DNA of 64,000 bases from Lichenicola sp964236105 (GCA_964236105.1 CAXSBC010000006.1:62001-126000), one strand, 5' to 3'. Counted from the first letter of the stretch, positions 55,366 to 64,000 are shown. The notes: generated from the sequence alone by a model not told the origin. Translations and numbers: made by a program.

Positions 55366-56937
55366 CTAGTGGCCGCCGCCCTCGGGGGCGCCGATAGTCG
55401 GCTTCAGCAGGAAGCAGAACGGGATCACCGCGAACGCGATGATCGAGAACAGCAGGAAGCAGTCGTTGTAGGCCAGCACCGAGGCCTGCTCGATGAACTG
55501 CTGGTGCAGCTGCTGCTGCGCGCCGGCCTCGATCGCGCCGGGCGGCCGGCCGAGGCCGCGCAGGACGGTCCGGGCGTGCTTCAGGTAGTCCTGGTAGGGC
55601 TGACGGTACGGCGTCATCCAATGCACGAGATGCGCCTCGCGGACCTGGGTGCGCTGCGTCACCAGCGAGGTGCTGGCGGAGATGCCGAGCGCTCCGAAGA
55701 CGTTGCGGACCATGCTGAACAGCGCCGACGCGTCGCCGTTCAGCTCGCGCGGCAGCGTCTGGTAGGCGATGGTGCTGATCGGCACGAACAGGAAGCCCAG
55801 CGCCGCCGTCTGGGTGAGGCGGTAGATCACCAGGTGCCTGTAGTCGACCTGCAGGATCAGGTGCGCCGAATAGACCAGCGACAGCCCCATGATCAGGAAG
55901 CCGGTGGCGATGATGAGGCGCGCCTGGACATACTTCATCGCCATGTTGACCAGCGGGATCAGAATGATGATCCCGAGGCCTCCGGGCGACAGGATCAGGC
56001 CCGCCAGGGTGGCGGTGTAGCCGATCACCTGCTGGGCGAATTGCGGGATCAGCACGGCGCTCGAATACAGCACCACCCCGACCACGCCGATCGCCATCGT
56101 GCCGATGGCGAAGTTGCGGTCCTGGAACACGCGCAGATCGACCGCCGGGCGCTTGGTCGTCAGCAGCCAGCCGATCGCGCCGACGATGCCAATCGCGCTC
56201 AGCACCGCCAGCGTGACGATGAACTTCGAGCCGAACCAGTCATCGTCCTCGCCGCGATCCATCATCACCTCGAGGCAGCCGAGGCCGAGCGTGATCAGCG
56301 CCAGGCCGATCGCATCGACCGGCATCTTCTTCTGCCTGGCCCAGGGCGGGTCCTCGACCAGCGCGCTGACCGACAGCAGGGCGAAGACGCCGACCGGCAC
56401 GTTGAGGAAGAACACCCAGCGCCAGGAGAAATTGTCGGTGATGTAGCCGCCCAGCGTCGGGCCCAGCACCGGGGCGATGATGGTGGCGACCGCGGTGATG
56501 GCGAAGGCGCCGCCGCGCTTGTCCGGCGGAAAGGTGTCGAGGATGATCGATTGCTGGTTCGGCTGCAGCCCGCCGCCGAACAGGCCCTGCAACAGGCGGA
56601 AGATGATCAGCTCGGGCAGGTTGGCCGAGATGCCGCACAGGAACGAGCAGATGGTGAACATGCCGATGCAGATCAGGAAGTACCGCTTGCGGCCCAGCAC
56701 CCGGCCCAGCCAGCCGGACACGGTCAGGACGATCCCGTTGGCCGCCAGGTAGGAGGTCAGCGCCCAGCTGGCATCGTCGTAGGAGGTGGACAGGTCGCCC
56801 GCGATGTGCGGCAGCGACACGTTGACGATGGTGGTGTCGAGCACCTCCATGAAGGCCGCGAGCGTGACCACCACGGCGATCAGCCAGGGATTGCCTTTCG
56901 GCTTCCAGTCCGCGTCCTTGTGGTCGGACCCGCTCAC
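55366..56937 (-). CDS. emrB: Major facilitator drug exporter, DHA2 family (EmrB-like)
   Basis: Proton-driven efflux permease of 523 residues with about 14 membrane segments. The N-terminus has LAAFMEVLDTTIVNVSLPHIAGDL, motif A-like GWLGRVLGRKRYFLICI and motif C region GPTLGGYITDNFSWRWVFFLNVP near residue 155, all DHA2 features. The GTG start overlaps the emrA stop (GTGA), so the two are coupled. No outer-membrane TolC-like gene lies nearby. Confidence 0.92.
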   Translation of the reverse strand: MSGSDHKDADWKPKGNPWLIAVVVTLAAFMEVLDTTIVNVSLPHIAGDLSTSYDDASWALTSYLAANGIVLTVSGWLGRVLGRKRYFLICIGMFTICSFLCGISANLPELIIFRLLQGLFGGGLQPNQQSIILDTFPPDKRGGAFAITAVATIIAPVLGPTLGGYITDNFSWRWVFFLNVPVGVFALLSVSALVEDPPWARQKKMPVDAIGLALITLGLGCLEVMMDRGEDDDWFGSKFIVTLAVLSAIGIVGAIGWLLTTKRPAVDLRVFQDRNFAIGTMAIGVVGVVLYSSAVLIPQFAQQVIGYTATLAGLILSPGGLGIIILIPLVNMAMKYVQARLIIATGFLIMGLSLVYSAHLILQVDYRHLVIYRLTQTAALGFLFVPISTIAYQTLPRELNGDASALFSMVRNVFGALGISASTSLVTQRTQVREAHLVHWMTPYRQPYQDYLKHARTVLRGLGRPPGAIEAGAQQQLHQQFIEQASVLAYNDCFLLFSIIAFAVIPFCFLLKPTIGAPEGGGH

Positions 56938-58187
56938 TTGACGTCCACGTCGGGTTCCACCGACGCGCCGAGCGGGATCGGCAGCAGCGGATCGAGCCCG
57001 TCATCGATGATGATCTTGACCGGGACGCGCTGCACGATCTTGACGAAGTTGCCGGTCGCGTTCTCCGGCGGGAACGCGCTGAACGTGGCACCCGAGCCCT
57101 GCTGGATGCTGTCGATATGCCCGGTCAGCTTGAGCGCCGGATAGGCGTCGATGGTGATCTTCACCGGCTGGCCGGGATGGATGCGGGTGATCTGCGTTTC
57201 CTTGAAGTTGGCCGAGATCCAGACGTCGGGCTCGACGATCGAGAACAGGGACTGGCCGTTCTGCACGAAGGTGCCGCGCTCGACGTTGCGCTGGGCGATC
57301 CAGCCGTCATGCGGAGCCCGGATCACCGCCCATCCGAGGTTCAGGTCGGCCTGGGCCAGCTGCGCCTTCGCCTGCGCCAGGCTGCCGGTCTGCTGACCGA
57401 CCCGGGTCTGGGTGGTGCCAATCTGCGGCGTGACCGGGCTCGCCTGCTGCAGCTGCCCTTGCGCCTGCAGCACCTGCGCCCGGGCCTGGGCCAGGGAGGC
57501 GGTGGAATAGTCGACCTGCTGCTGGCTGGTGGCCGCCCGCTCGATGGTGTGCTGGCGCTTGTAGTCGGTCTCGGCCCGGAACTCCTGGGCCTGGGCGAGC
57601 TCCAGCTGGCCCTGCGCCTGCTTGAGCTGACCGGGGAAGTTCTGCTTCGCGACCTCGACGTTGAAGCGGGCTGAGTCAAGCTGGACCTGGGCCTGGTCCA
57701 CGCTGGCCTGCGCGCTGTCGCGCGTCGCCTGGTAGTCGCGCGGATCGATCCGCAGCAGCACCTGTCCCTCATGGACATACTGGTTGTCGTTGACGTTCAT
57801 CTCGACGACGTAGCCGGACACGTGCGGCTGGATCGAGATGGTTCGGCCCGACGTGTAGGCGTCGTCGGTGCTTTCCTCGTTGCGTCCGATCCACCAGAAG
57901 TAGAAGCCGCCGACGATCAGCAGCAGGACGAAGACGACCAGGCCGATCTTGACGTAGGGCTTCGTCGCATTGCGCTGCTTGTCGCGCCGGGCGTCCTTCT
58001 CCTTGTCGTCGTCGTCCTTGTCGTCGTCCTTCTGCCCGTCCTCGTCGGTTTTCTTCTGCTCGCCGGCATCCTTGTCGTCGTCGCCGGTCTTCTGCTTGGC
58101 TCGGCCAGCGCCGTTCTCCTGGCGCCGGTCCTGATCGGGGCGGTGGCGTTCCTTGACGTCGCTGTCATGCCGGTCGTCGTCAGCCAT
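56934..58187 (-). CDS. emrA: Membrane-fusion protein, HlyD/EmrA family
   Basis: Periplasmic adaptor for EmrB. The 417-residue product has one membrane segment at about 79-100 (IGLVVFVLLLIVGGFYFWW), a barrel and lipoyl part with DDAYTSGRTISIQPHVSGYV near residue 108, a long coiled hairpin, and WAVIRAPHDGWIAQRNVERGTFV near residue 290. The first 75 residues are unusually long and charged, with runs of Asp and Lys (such as KDDDKDDDDKEKD). ATG 58187 follows GGTGGAGG. A palindromic operator candidate lies 38 bases upstream. Confidence 0.92.
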   Translation of the reverse strand: MADDDRHDSDVKERHRPDQDRRQENGAGRAKQKTGDDDKDAGEQKKTDEDGQKDDDKDDDDKEKDARRDKQRNATKPYVKIGLVVFVLLLIVGGFYFWWIGRNEESTDDAYTSGRTISIQPHVSGYVVEMNVNDNQYVHEGQVLLRIDPRDYQATRDSAQASVDQAQVQLDSARFNVEVAKQNFPGQLKQAQGQLELAQAQEFRAETDYKRQHTIERAATSQQQVDYSTASLAQARAQVLQAQGQLQQASPVTPQIGTTQTRVGQQTGSLAQAKAQLAQADLNLGWAVIRAPHDGWIAQRNVERGTFVQNGQSLFSIVEPDVWISANFKETQITRIHPGQPVKITIDAYPALKLTGHIDSIQQGSGATFSAFPPENATGNFVKIVQRVPVKIIIDDGLDPLLPIPLGASVEPDVDVK

Positions 58188-58224
58188 CGTGCCTCCACCG
58201 CGCGGTCAGCAGCCTCGTCGCCGA

Positions 58225-58243
58225 TGACCGATCCGTTCGGTCA
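58225..58243. promoter_or_regulatory. 19-bp palindrome, operator candidate for emrAB
   Basis: TGACCGA-TCCGT-TCGGTCA, perfect 7-bp arms around a 5-base centre, 38 bases before the emrA start on the minus strand. Size and spacing suit a TetR- or MarR-type dimer. No regulator gene is adjacent. Confidence 0.55.
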
Positions 58244-58310
58244 GGGTGACATGGGGGGCACAGGGGGGCAATGCCACCGCCGCCGGGGTGCCGCATCCGG
58301 ACGTGCCGTC

Positions 58311-58906
58311 ATGGGCGTCCCGACGTCGCGCCGCAGGAATCAGGCCCCGGCAGGCCGCGACGGCACGTCATCGGCGACGCACCCAGGACAGGACGACCAT
58401 AAACAAGCAGGCTCGGCCACGGATGCCGGCAGCGAGGCCTTCACCCCGTGCGTGTTCCGCGAGCCCGGGCAGCGGATCCTGTCGATCTATTACTACTGGC
58501 GCGCTAACCAGGCCGACCAGGCGGCGACGGTGCGGTGCGCCCGCGAGAACAGGCTGCTGGCGTTCCTGCGCAGCCGCGATCCGCTGATCGTGAACTGCAT
58601 CGACGATCCCTACGTCCGGCGGCTGACCGGCCTGTATGCGACCGCGTCGGCCGACCCGGTCGCCCCGGTCGGGCAAACGCCGGACGACAGCCTGGCCCTG
58701 CCGGCAGGAGGATCGGCTTCACGCCGTCCCTGCACACGCCGCAGGTGACCATGCTCGCCAGCTCGGAGCGCAACGGCGTCCTGTCCTACCGCCCGACCCC
58801 GCGCGAGACGGTCACCCCGGAGATCGCGGCCGAGCTGGAGCGGCGCCACGCCTCGACGGGCCCGGCACACGCCGTCCGGCGCGGCCAGGCACGCGGCGCG
58901 TCGTGA
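58311..58906 (+). pseudogene. Frameshifted gene of unknown family
   Basis: One frame from ATG 58311 carries FREPGQRILSIYYYWRANQ, RENRLLAFLRSRDPLIVN and IDDPYVRRLTGLYATAS and then runs into low-complexity. From about 58706 the neighbouring frame takes up the sense with IGFTPSLHTPQVTM and GVLSYRPTPRETVTPEIAAELERRHA to the stop at 58904-58906. A one-base deletion near 58700-58715 would explain this. Codon pattern in both parts looks coding. I do not know the family. It fills most of the 58188-58954 gap. Confidence 0.4.
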
Positions 58907-58954
58907 CGCGCAAGGGCCCCGGGTTGCCGACAGCATCGCCGCCGGTCCCGGCAT

Positions 58955-60775
58955 CTATTGCAGCGTCAGGCCCTGCGTCCGGACCAGGCGCGCATAGAGG
59001 CCGTCGCGCTCCATGAGCTCGGCATGGCTGCCGCACTCGACGGCGCGCCCTTCCGACAGGGCCACCACCAGATCGGCCGAGCGGACCGTCGACAGCCGGT
59101 GCGCCACGACGATGGTGGTGCGTCCCTGGCGCAGCCGGGTCAGGGCGTCCTGCACGGTGGCCTCGCTCTCGCTGTCGAGCGCGCTGGTCGCCTCGTCGAG
59201 CAGCAGCAGGCGCGGATCGCGCAGCAGCGCGCGCGCCAGCGCCACCCGCTGGCGCTGGCCGCCGGACAGGCGCTGCCCGCCCGGCCCCACCCGGGTCTCG
59301 AACCCGTCGGGCAGGGCCAGGATGAACTCCTCGGCCGCGGCCGCGCGGGCGGCGTCGCGCAGGCTGGCCTCGTCCGCATCGGGCCGTCCCATGCGGATGT
59401 TGCCGGCGACCGAGGTGTCGAACAGCAGCGTGTCCTGGCTGACATAGGCGATCGCGTCGCGAAGCGCTGCCAGCCTGAGGTCGCGCAGGTCGACGCCGTC
59501 CAGCAGGATGCGTCCGGCGGCCACGTCGTGCAGGCGCGGGATCAGCGACAGCGCGGTCGACTTGCCGGCGCCGGACGGCCCGACCAGCGCGATCGTCAGG
59601 CCGGGCTCGGCGGTGAAGCTGAGCCCGCGCAGGCCATGGCGGCCGTCCGGATAGGTGAAGGCGACATCCTCGAACACCAGCCGGCCGCAACCCGGCGGCA
59701 GCGGCCGCGCGTCGGCGCGCTCGCGCACGCCGGCCGGCTCGTCGATCACGCCGAAGACGCGCTCCAGCCCGGCGAGCCCTTCCTGCAGCGCCGCGTTCAG
59801 CGAGCCGAGCGCACGCAGCGGCCGGGAAGCCAGCAGCAGCGCCGCCACGAAGCCGGAGAAGCCGCCCAGCGTGGCGCCGCCCATCGCGGCGCGCCAGCCG
59901 GCGAAGCCCAGCACGGCCGCCACCGCCGAGCCGCCCAGCACCTCCAGCACCGGATCGACGCGTGCACGGCCGCGGGTGATGCGCAGCAGGCTGCCATGCA
60001 GCAGGTCGAAGGAGCGGTCGGCGCGCGCCTGCTCGGCCTGCTCCAGCCGGTATACCCTGACGCTGCGCGCCTGCGCGAAGCTCTCGTTCAGCAGCGTCGC
60101 GGTGTTGCCGATCTGCTCCTGCATGCCGCCCGACGCGCGGCGCACCCGCTTGCCGATGCGCTGGATCGGCACCGCGGCGATCGGATAGAGCAGGGCCGCG
60201 ATCACGCTCAGTTCCCAGTCCATGTAGACCATCGAGACCACCAGGCTGAGCACCGTGACGCTGTCGCCGAGCGAGTTGACCACCCGGATCATCGCCTCGC
60301 GTATGGTGACGGCGTCGGTGGTGAAGCGGGCGGCGAGCTGGGCCGGCGCTTCCCGCTCGATGCGCGCGATGTCGGCCTCGATCAGATGGCCGAACATCTG
60401 GCCCTGCAGGCCGCGGATCACGATCAGCACCAGGTTCTGCACCGCGATGGTCTGGCCGTACTGCGCCGCCGCCTTCGCCGCGGTGATGATCACCACCAGG
60501 GCCGGCACCTGATACAGGATGCGCGGATCGTGGGCGGCGAACATGTCGAGCGCGCGCTGGATCACCAGCGGATACAGGCCGGTCAGGCCCGCCATCAGCA
60601 CCGTCAGCACCAGCACCGTCAGCAGCCGGCCGCGATGCCGCCTGACGTCGTCGCGCCAGAGCCGGCGCAGCAGCGCCAGGCTGGAGGCGTTGCCGACGGA
60701 GTAGCCGCGCCGGCGCGCCCCGAAGGCCGCCGGAGACGGCGCGCTGGGGACCGGCGGATGCGGCACGACGTTCAT
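58955..60775 (-). CDS. ABC transporter, fused permease and ATPase (MsbA-like)
   Basis: Half-transporter of 606 residues with six membrane segments to about residue 310 and a C-terminal nucleotide-binding domain with Walker A GPSGAGKST near residue 400, signature LSGGQRQRVALARALL near residue 503, Walker B LLLLDEATSALD and the H-loop VVAHRLSTV. The family includes the lipid A flippase MsbA and several multidrug exporters; context (envelope and cca genes) does not decide the substrate. AAAGG lies before the ATG at 60775. Confidence 0.9.
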   Translation of the reverse strand: MNVVPHPPVPSAPSPAAFGARRRGYSVGNASSLALLRRLWRDDVRRHRGRLLTVLVLTVLMAGLTGLYPLVIQRALDMFAAHDPRILYQVPALVVIITAAKAAAQYGQTIAVQNLVLIVIRGLQGQMFGHLIEADIARIEREAPAQLAARFTTDAVTIREAMIRVVNSLGDSVTVLSLVVSMVYMDWELSVIAALLYPIAAVPIQRIGKRVRRASGGMQEQIGNTATLLNESFAQARSVRVYRLEQAEQARADRSFDLLHGSLLRITRGRARVDPVLEVLGGSAVAAVLGFAGWRAAMGGATLGGFSGFVAALLLASRPLRALGSLNAALQEGLAGLERVFGVIDEPAGVRERADARPLPPGCGRLVFEDVAFTYPDGRHGLRGLSFTAEPGLTIALVGPSGAGKSTALSLIPRLHDVAAGRILLDGVDLRDLRLAALRDAIAYVSQDTLLFDTSVAGNIRMGRPDADEASLRDAARAAAAEEFILALPDGFETRVGPGGQRLSGGQRQRVALARALLRDPRLLLLDEATSALDSESEATVQDALTRLRQGRTTIVVAHRLSTVRSADLVVALSEGRAVECGSHAELMERDGLYARLVRTQGLTLQ

Positions 60776-60820
60776 CCCGGGCCTTTAACAGCGGCGTTGC
60801 AGAACCACAAACACGTCCGC

Positions 60821-60849
60821 CCGGCCCGGCGGGGACATGCCGGGGCCGG
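60821..60849 (-). terminator. Probable terminator of cca
   Basis: CCGGCCCGGC (60821-60830) pairs with GCCGGGGCCGG (60839-60849, one extra G) around an 8-base loop, 38 bases past the cca stop. On the minus strand GTGTTTGTGG follows soon after. Confidence 0.5.
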
Positions 60850-60887
60850 AGACCGGCGCCGTCAGCCTAGCCGGGCGGCGGCTGCGG

Positions 60888-62108
60888 TCAGGCGCCGGTG
60901 CGGCGCGCGCGGCCCGTCAGCTCCGCCATGCAGAGCGCCCGGTCGGCACGGCAGCCGCCGGTCAGCCACCAGTCGCGCACCTCCCGCAGCGCCTGTCCCA
61001 CCGCCGGGCCGGGCGGCAGGCCGGCGAGGACGGCGTCCCGGCCGGACAGCGGAAACACCGGCGCGGGCAGTGCCTGCAGACGCCGGCGCAGTTCCTGCCA
61101 GGCCTCCTGCTCGGCATCCGGGCGCGTCCGGTCCGTCCCGATCCCGGCGAGCCAGCTTCGCCCGATCAGCGTGGCGGCGTCCTCGTCTGCCAGCAGACGG
61201 CGCAGCGCGTCGTCGTCCAGGCCCGGCTGCGGTCGCGGACCGTCGCAAAGCCTGCGCAAGGCCGCCGCCTCGGCATTCGACAGCCTGAGCCGGATGGCCA
61301 CCGCGTCGGCCGGCCCGCGCGTCAGGGCGGCCAGCCGCAGCACCGCGTCGGCCGGCGGGTCCAGGGCCAGCAGCCCGGCGAGCCGTTCGGGGTCGCCGCC
61401 GCCGGGGAGCAGCGCGTCGAGCACGCCCAGCGCCTGCATCAGCCGGATCGACCGCATCGGCCGGCAGGCCGGGAGCAGCCGGCGCAGCTCCGACCAGACC
61501 CGCTCGGCCGACAGCCGTGCCAGCAGCGGCACGGTCGCGCCGATCGCTCGCAGCGCGTCCGGATCGGGCTCGCCGGTGCCGTAGCGCGCCTGGAAGCGGA
61601 AGAAGCGCAGGATGCGCAGGCCGTCCTCCTCGATGCGCGCGCGCGCATCGCCCACGAAGCGCACCCGTCCTGCGGCCAGATCCGCGGCACCGCCGAAATA
61701 GTCGTGCAGCGCCTCGTCCCGGCCGAGCGACATGGCGTTGATGGTGAAGTCGCGCCGCGCTGCGTCCTGGCGCCAGTCGGCCGTCCAGGCCACGACCGCA
61801 TGGCGTCCGTCGGTCGCCACGTCGCGGCGCAGGGTGGTGATCTCGAAGGGCCGGCCACCGATCACGGCGGTGACGGTGCCATGGGCAAGCCCGGTCGGCA
61901 CCACCTTGATCCGATGCGCGCGCAGGCGTTCGAGCACCGTCTGCGGCGGCTCCGGCGTGGCGAGGTCGAGGTCGGATAGCGGCCGGTCGGCCAGCAGGTC
62001 GCGCACCACCCCGCCGACCAGGCGGGCCTCGGGCAGGATCGACCAGATCGTGTCGATGTCCGCCCGGCCGGGAAGGTCGGCCAGCGACACGAGGCGGCCG
62101 GACGTCAC
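60888..62108 (-). CDS. cca: CCA tRNA nucleotidyltransferase / poly(A) polymerase family
   Basis: Adds or repairs the CCA end of tRNA. The 406-residue product has ARLVGGVVRDLLADRPLSDLDLATP near residue 27, with the metal-binding DLD, GTVTAVIGGRPFEITTLRRD, RRDFTINAMSL near residue 122 and ILRFFRFQARYG in the neck domain. It has no HD domain, as is usual in alphaproteobacteria. The GTG start at 62108 overlaps the DUF1285 stop (GTGA). True CCA-adding activity against poly(A) polymerase cannot be told by eye, but the alphaproteobacterial setting favours CCA. Confidence 0.9.
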   Translation of the reverse strand: MTSGRLVSLADLPGRADIDTIWSILPEARLVGGVVRDLLADRPLSDLDLATPEPPQTVLERLRAHRIKVVPTGLAHGTVTAVIGGRPFEITTLRRDVATDGRHAVVAWTADWRQDAARRDFTINAMSLGRDEALHDYFGGAADLAAGRVRFVGDARARIEEDGLRILRFFRFQARYGTGEPDPDALRAIGATVPLLARLSAERVWSELRRLLPACRPMRSIRLMQALGVLDALLPGGGDPERLAGLLALDPPADAVLRLAALTRGPADAVAIRLRLSNAEAAALRRLCDGPRPQPGLDDDALRRLLADEDAATLIGRSWLAGIGTDRTRPDAEQEAWQELRRRLQALPAPVFPLSGRDAVLAGLPPGPAVGQALREVRDWWLTGGCRADRALCMAELTGRARRTGA

Positions 62109-62770
62109 TCGCCGTCGTCCGACGACACCTCCGACAGCGGACCGATCGGGAAGAAGCGGTTCTGGCTCCACACGCCCATGCACGGCACGCCGTGGCGCAT
62201 GCCCGGCACCGCCAGCGCCACCAGCTCGTAATAGACGGCGCGCGCCACCCGCGCCTGGATCGGCCGGTCGCCGTCGCCGGGGCGAACGGTCAGGTAGGGG
62301 ATCGCGGCACCGTCGTCGCCGTGGCAGGCGCACGACCAGTCGACGCTCAGCAGGTTGTCGGGGCCGGCGCAGACGATCTCGTCGACGTTGGTGCGGAAGG
62401 CCAGCACCTGGTTGCGGCCGCAGCCGCGCCATTCGAGCTCGACCGCGACGAACGGCACGTCCTCGACCTCGATCTCGCCGCGCTCGACCGGGGTCTCGAG
62501 CCGGTAGCGCCCGCCGGCGTCGCGCCGGAGCACGCTGGAGAACAGGCACACCATCGGCTTCCGGCGGATCGGCGTGCCCTGATACAGCCAGGTGCCGTCG
62601 CGCTGGATCAGGAAGGGAAGCGCTCCGCAATCGTGCTGCGCCGGACGCGCGCGCGCCAGCGGAACCGGGGCGTTGCCGAGCCTGGCGAGCGTGCGGGCCG
62701 CCGCATCCCCGGCCGCGGCGGCACCGCGCTCGCGCTCGCCGGCCAGGCTGGGGAAGCGGTCATGCTTCAC
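62105..62770 (-). CDS. DUF1285 protein
   Basis: The 221-residue product matches DUF1285: GALPFLIQRDGTWLYQGTPIRRKPMVCLFSSVLRRD near residue 49 (split for reading), VEVEDVPFVAVELE-like strand and a C-terminal MGVWSQNRFFPIG. Function is not known; it is often found next to moxR and cca in alphaproteobacteria. The GTG start at 62770 has AGGGA before it. Confidence 0.88.
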   Translation of the reverse strand: MKHDRFPSLAGERERGAAAAGDAAARTLARLGNAPVPLARARPAQHDCGALPFLIQRDGTWLYQGTPIRRKPMVCLFSSVLRRDAGGRYRLETPVERGEIEVEDVPFVAVELEWRGCGRNQVLAFRTNVDEIVCAGPDNLLSVDWSCACHGDDGAAIPYLTVRPGDGDRPIQARVARAVYYELVALAVPGMRHGVPCMGVWSQNRFFPIGPLSEVSSDDGE

Positions 62771-62896
62771 GGAGAGATCCCTTCAGCCAACCCGGCACCA
62801 GCGTCACGTCACGCGATGATGCCGATATAGGAAGCATACCCCGCTTGATGAAACCCCCGGACCTGCCAGATTGAACCCGATTGAGAGCGAGGTGCG
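62771..62896. promoter_or_regulatory. Divergent promoter region of DUF1285-cca and moxR
   Basis: On the minus strand TTCATC (62847-62852) is 17 bases from TATATC (62824-62829), 54 bases before the DUF1285 start. The moxR direction has TTGATG (62845-62850) but no good -10 box. The two -35 candidates overlap, so the two promoters may compete. Confidence 0.35.
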
Positions 62897-63904
62897 ATGT
62901 CAGGTCCGGACCACGAAGCCACGACGGCGTCCGATCCGGTGGCCGACGCCGACCGGCTGACGGCCAGGCTCCGGGAGGTGCGCGAACAGATCGCCAGGGT
63001 GATCTTCGGGCAGGAGGCCGTGGTCGGCGAGGTGCTGGTGGCCCTGCTGTCCGGCGGCCACGCGCTGCTGGTCGGCGCACCCGGCCTCGGCAAGACGCTG
63101 CTGGTCGAGACGCTGGGCACCGTGCTCGGCCTCGATGCGCGCCGGGTGCAGTTCACCCCCGACCTGATGCCGGCCGACATCACCGGCAGCGAGATCCTGG
63201 AGGAGGATGCGTCGGGCCGGCGCTCCTTCCGCTTCGTGCCCGGACCGGTGTTCTGCCAGCTGCTGATGGCCGACGAGATCAACCGCGCCAGCCCGCGCAC
63301 CCAGTCGGCGCTGCTGCAGGCGATGCAGGAGCACCGGATCGCCGTCGCCGGCTTCGACCACGCGCTGCCGGCACCCTTCCACGTGCTGGCGACGCAGAAC
63401 CCGATCGAGCAGGAAGGCACCTACCCACTGCCCGAGGCCCAGCTCGACCGCTTCCTGCTGCAGATCGACCTGACCTACCCGGACGCGGGCGCCGAGCGGG
63501 CCATGCTGCTGGCCACCACCGGCGCGCCGCGCGCCGGCGCGGAGGCGGTGCTGGCGGCGGGCGAGCTCGCCCAGGCGCAGGCGCTGGTGCGGCTGTTGCC
63601 GGTCGGCGACCGGGTGCTGGACGCGATCCTGGCGATGGTGCGCGGCGCGCGGCCGGAAACCGCCACCGACGAGCGGGTGCGCCGCTCGCTCGCCTGGGGC
63701 CCCGGCCCGCGTGCGGCGCAGGCGCTGATGCTGGCGGTGCGCGCCCGGGCGCTGCTGGATGGCAGGCTCTCGCCCAGCCTGGAGGATGTGGCGGCGCTGG
63801 CGCATCCGGTGCTGCGCCATCGCATGGCGCTGAGCTTCGCCGCCCGTGCCGAGGGGGCGAGCCTGGGCTCGATCATCGACGGGCTGGTCCAGCGGCTGGG
63901 GTGA
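62897..63904 (+). CDS. MoxR family AAA+ ATPase
   Basis: Chaperone-like AAA+ ATPase that works with von Willebrand A and DUF58 proteins. The 335-residue product has Walker A GAPGLGKT at residues 60-67, VQFTPDLMPADITGSEIL near residue 84, Walker B LLMADEINRA with Asp126 and Glu127, ATQNPIEQEGTYPLPEAQLDRFL near residue 155 and RVRRSLAWGPGPRAAQALML near residue 258. ATG 62897 follows GAGGTGCG. Its TGA overlaps the next start. Confidence 0.94.
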   Translation: MSGPDHEATTASDPVADADRLTARLREVREQIARVIFGQEAVVGEVLVALLSGGHALLVGAPGLGKTLLVETLGTVLGLDARRVQFTPDLMPADITGSEILEEDASGRRSFRFVPGPVFCQLLMADEINRASPRTQSALLQAMQEHRIAVAGFDHALPAPFHVLATQNPIEQEGTYPLPEAQLDRFLLQIDLTYPDAGAERAMLLATTGAPRAGAEAVLAAGELAQAQALVRLLPVGDRVLDAILAMVRGARPETATDERVRRSLAWGPGPRAAQALMLAVRARALLDGRLSPSLEDVAALAHPVLRHRMALSFAARAEGASLGSIIDGLVQRLG

Positions 63905-64000
63905 CGCGTCCGGTGGCACTCGGCAACCTCCTGCGCGGACGCCGGCGCCCGGCCGACGGGTCGGCGACGCCGCCCCGGGCCTTCGTCCGCGGCGCCGGGC
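63901..64000 (+). CDS. Start of a gene after moxR, probably DUF58 (cut by window edge)
   Basis: A GTG at 63901 overlaps the moxR stop (GTGA) and the frame is open to the window end, giving about 33 codons (VTRPVALGNLLRGRRRP and so on). No domain can be read yet. DUF58 proteins usually follow moxR in this setting, so the call is from gene order alone. Confidence 0.5.
   Translation, partial: MTRPVALGNLLRGRRRPADGSATPPRAFVRGAG

Overview
The window is a gene-dense, very GC-rich stretch (about 70% G+C by eye) of a bacterial chromosome. The gene content and order fit an alphaproteobacterium, most likely Acetobacteraceae/Rhodospirillales. The evidence is a B12 cluster built around CobI/J/K/L/M, the lptF-lptG-lptD-surA-rsmA block, the yqeY-dnaG-rpoD block divergent from carA, carB followed by greA, and DUF1285 beside cca and divergent from moxR. 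This taxonomic placement is inference from family knowledge; no rRNA gene is present. I found no tRNA, rRNA, CRISPR array, insertion sequence or prophage.

Layout: (1) 1-9736, corrin ring synthesis and nucleotide-loop assembly (cobH, I, J, K, L, E, M, cbiD, cobB, cobT, cobS, cobC). Most junctions are ATGA or GTGA stop-start overlaps, but cobK and cbiD are each turned round inside the otherwise forward cluster. (2) 9755-17571, housekeeping genes: pepA, cysQ, a Sua5-type tRNA t6A gene, a coiled-coil membrane protein, a D-2-hydroxyacid dehydrogenase, a MOSC protein and a phospholipase D. (3) 17589-24427, LPS export and outer-membrane biogenesis (lptF, lptG, lptD, surA) plus rsmA. (4) 24428-24890, a decayed region with a frame-broken module and a 10-bp tandem repeat. 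(5) 24891-27660, cfa and the S6-S18-L9 ribosomal operon. (6) 27844-32643, a tight four-gene operon of lower-GC character (FAD oxidoreductase, SDR-like epimerase, TIM-barrel isomerase, and a 670-residue protein I cannot name) that looks like a carbohydrate-modification module. (7) 32749-38823, tonB, a GNAT protein, rpoD, dnaG, yqeY.

(8) 38824-46640, the pyrimidine/arginine carbamoyl-phosphate synthase locus. Here carA is read in frame with an upstream helix-turn-helix domain, a solitary AAA-type ATPase gene separates carA from carB, and greA and a threonine ammonia-lyase follow. (9) 46683-55320, upp, msrB, a 54-residue acidic protein, gpmI, an envelope block (EnvC-like, CtpA, YibQ-like), rppH and a YihY-family gene. 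(10) 55366-58954, an EmrAB-type efflux pair behind a 19-bp palindromic operator candidate, then a frameshifted gene. (11) 58955-64000, an MsbA-like ABC exporter, cca, DUF1285, moxR and the start of a further gene, probably DUF58.

The points most worth following are the HTH-CarA reading frame with dyads in front of it, the ATPase gene between carA and carB, the uncharacterised sugar operon, and the inverted genes inside the cob cluster.
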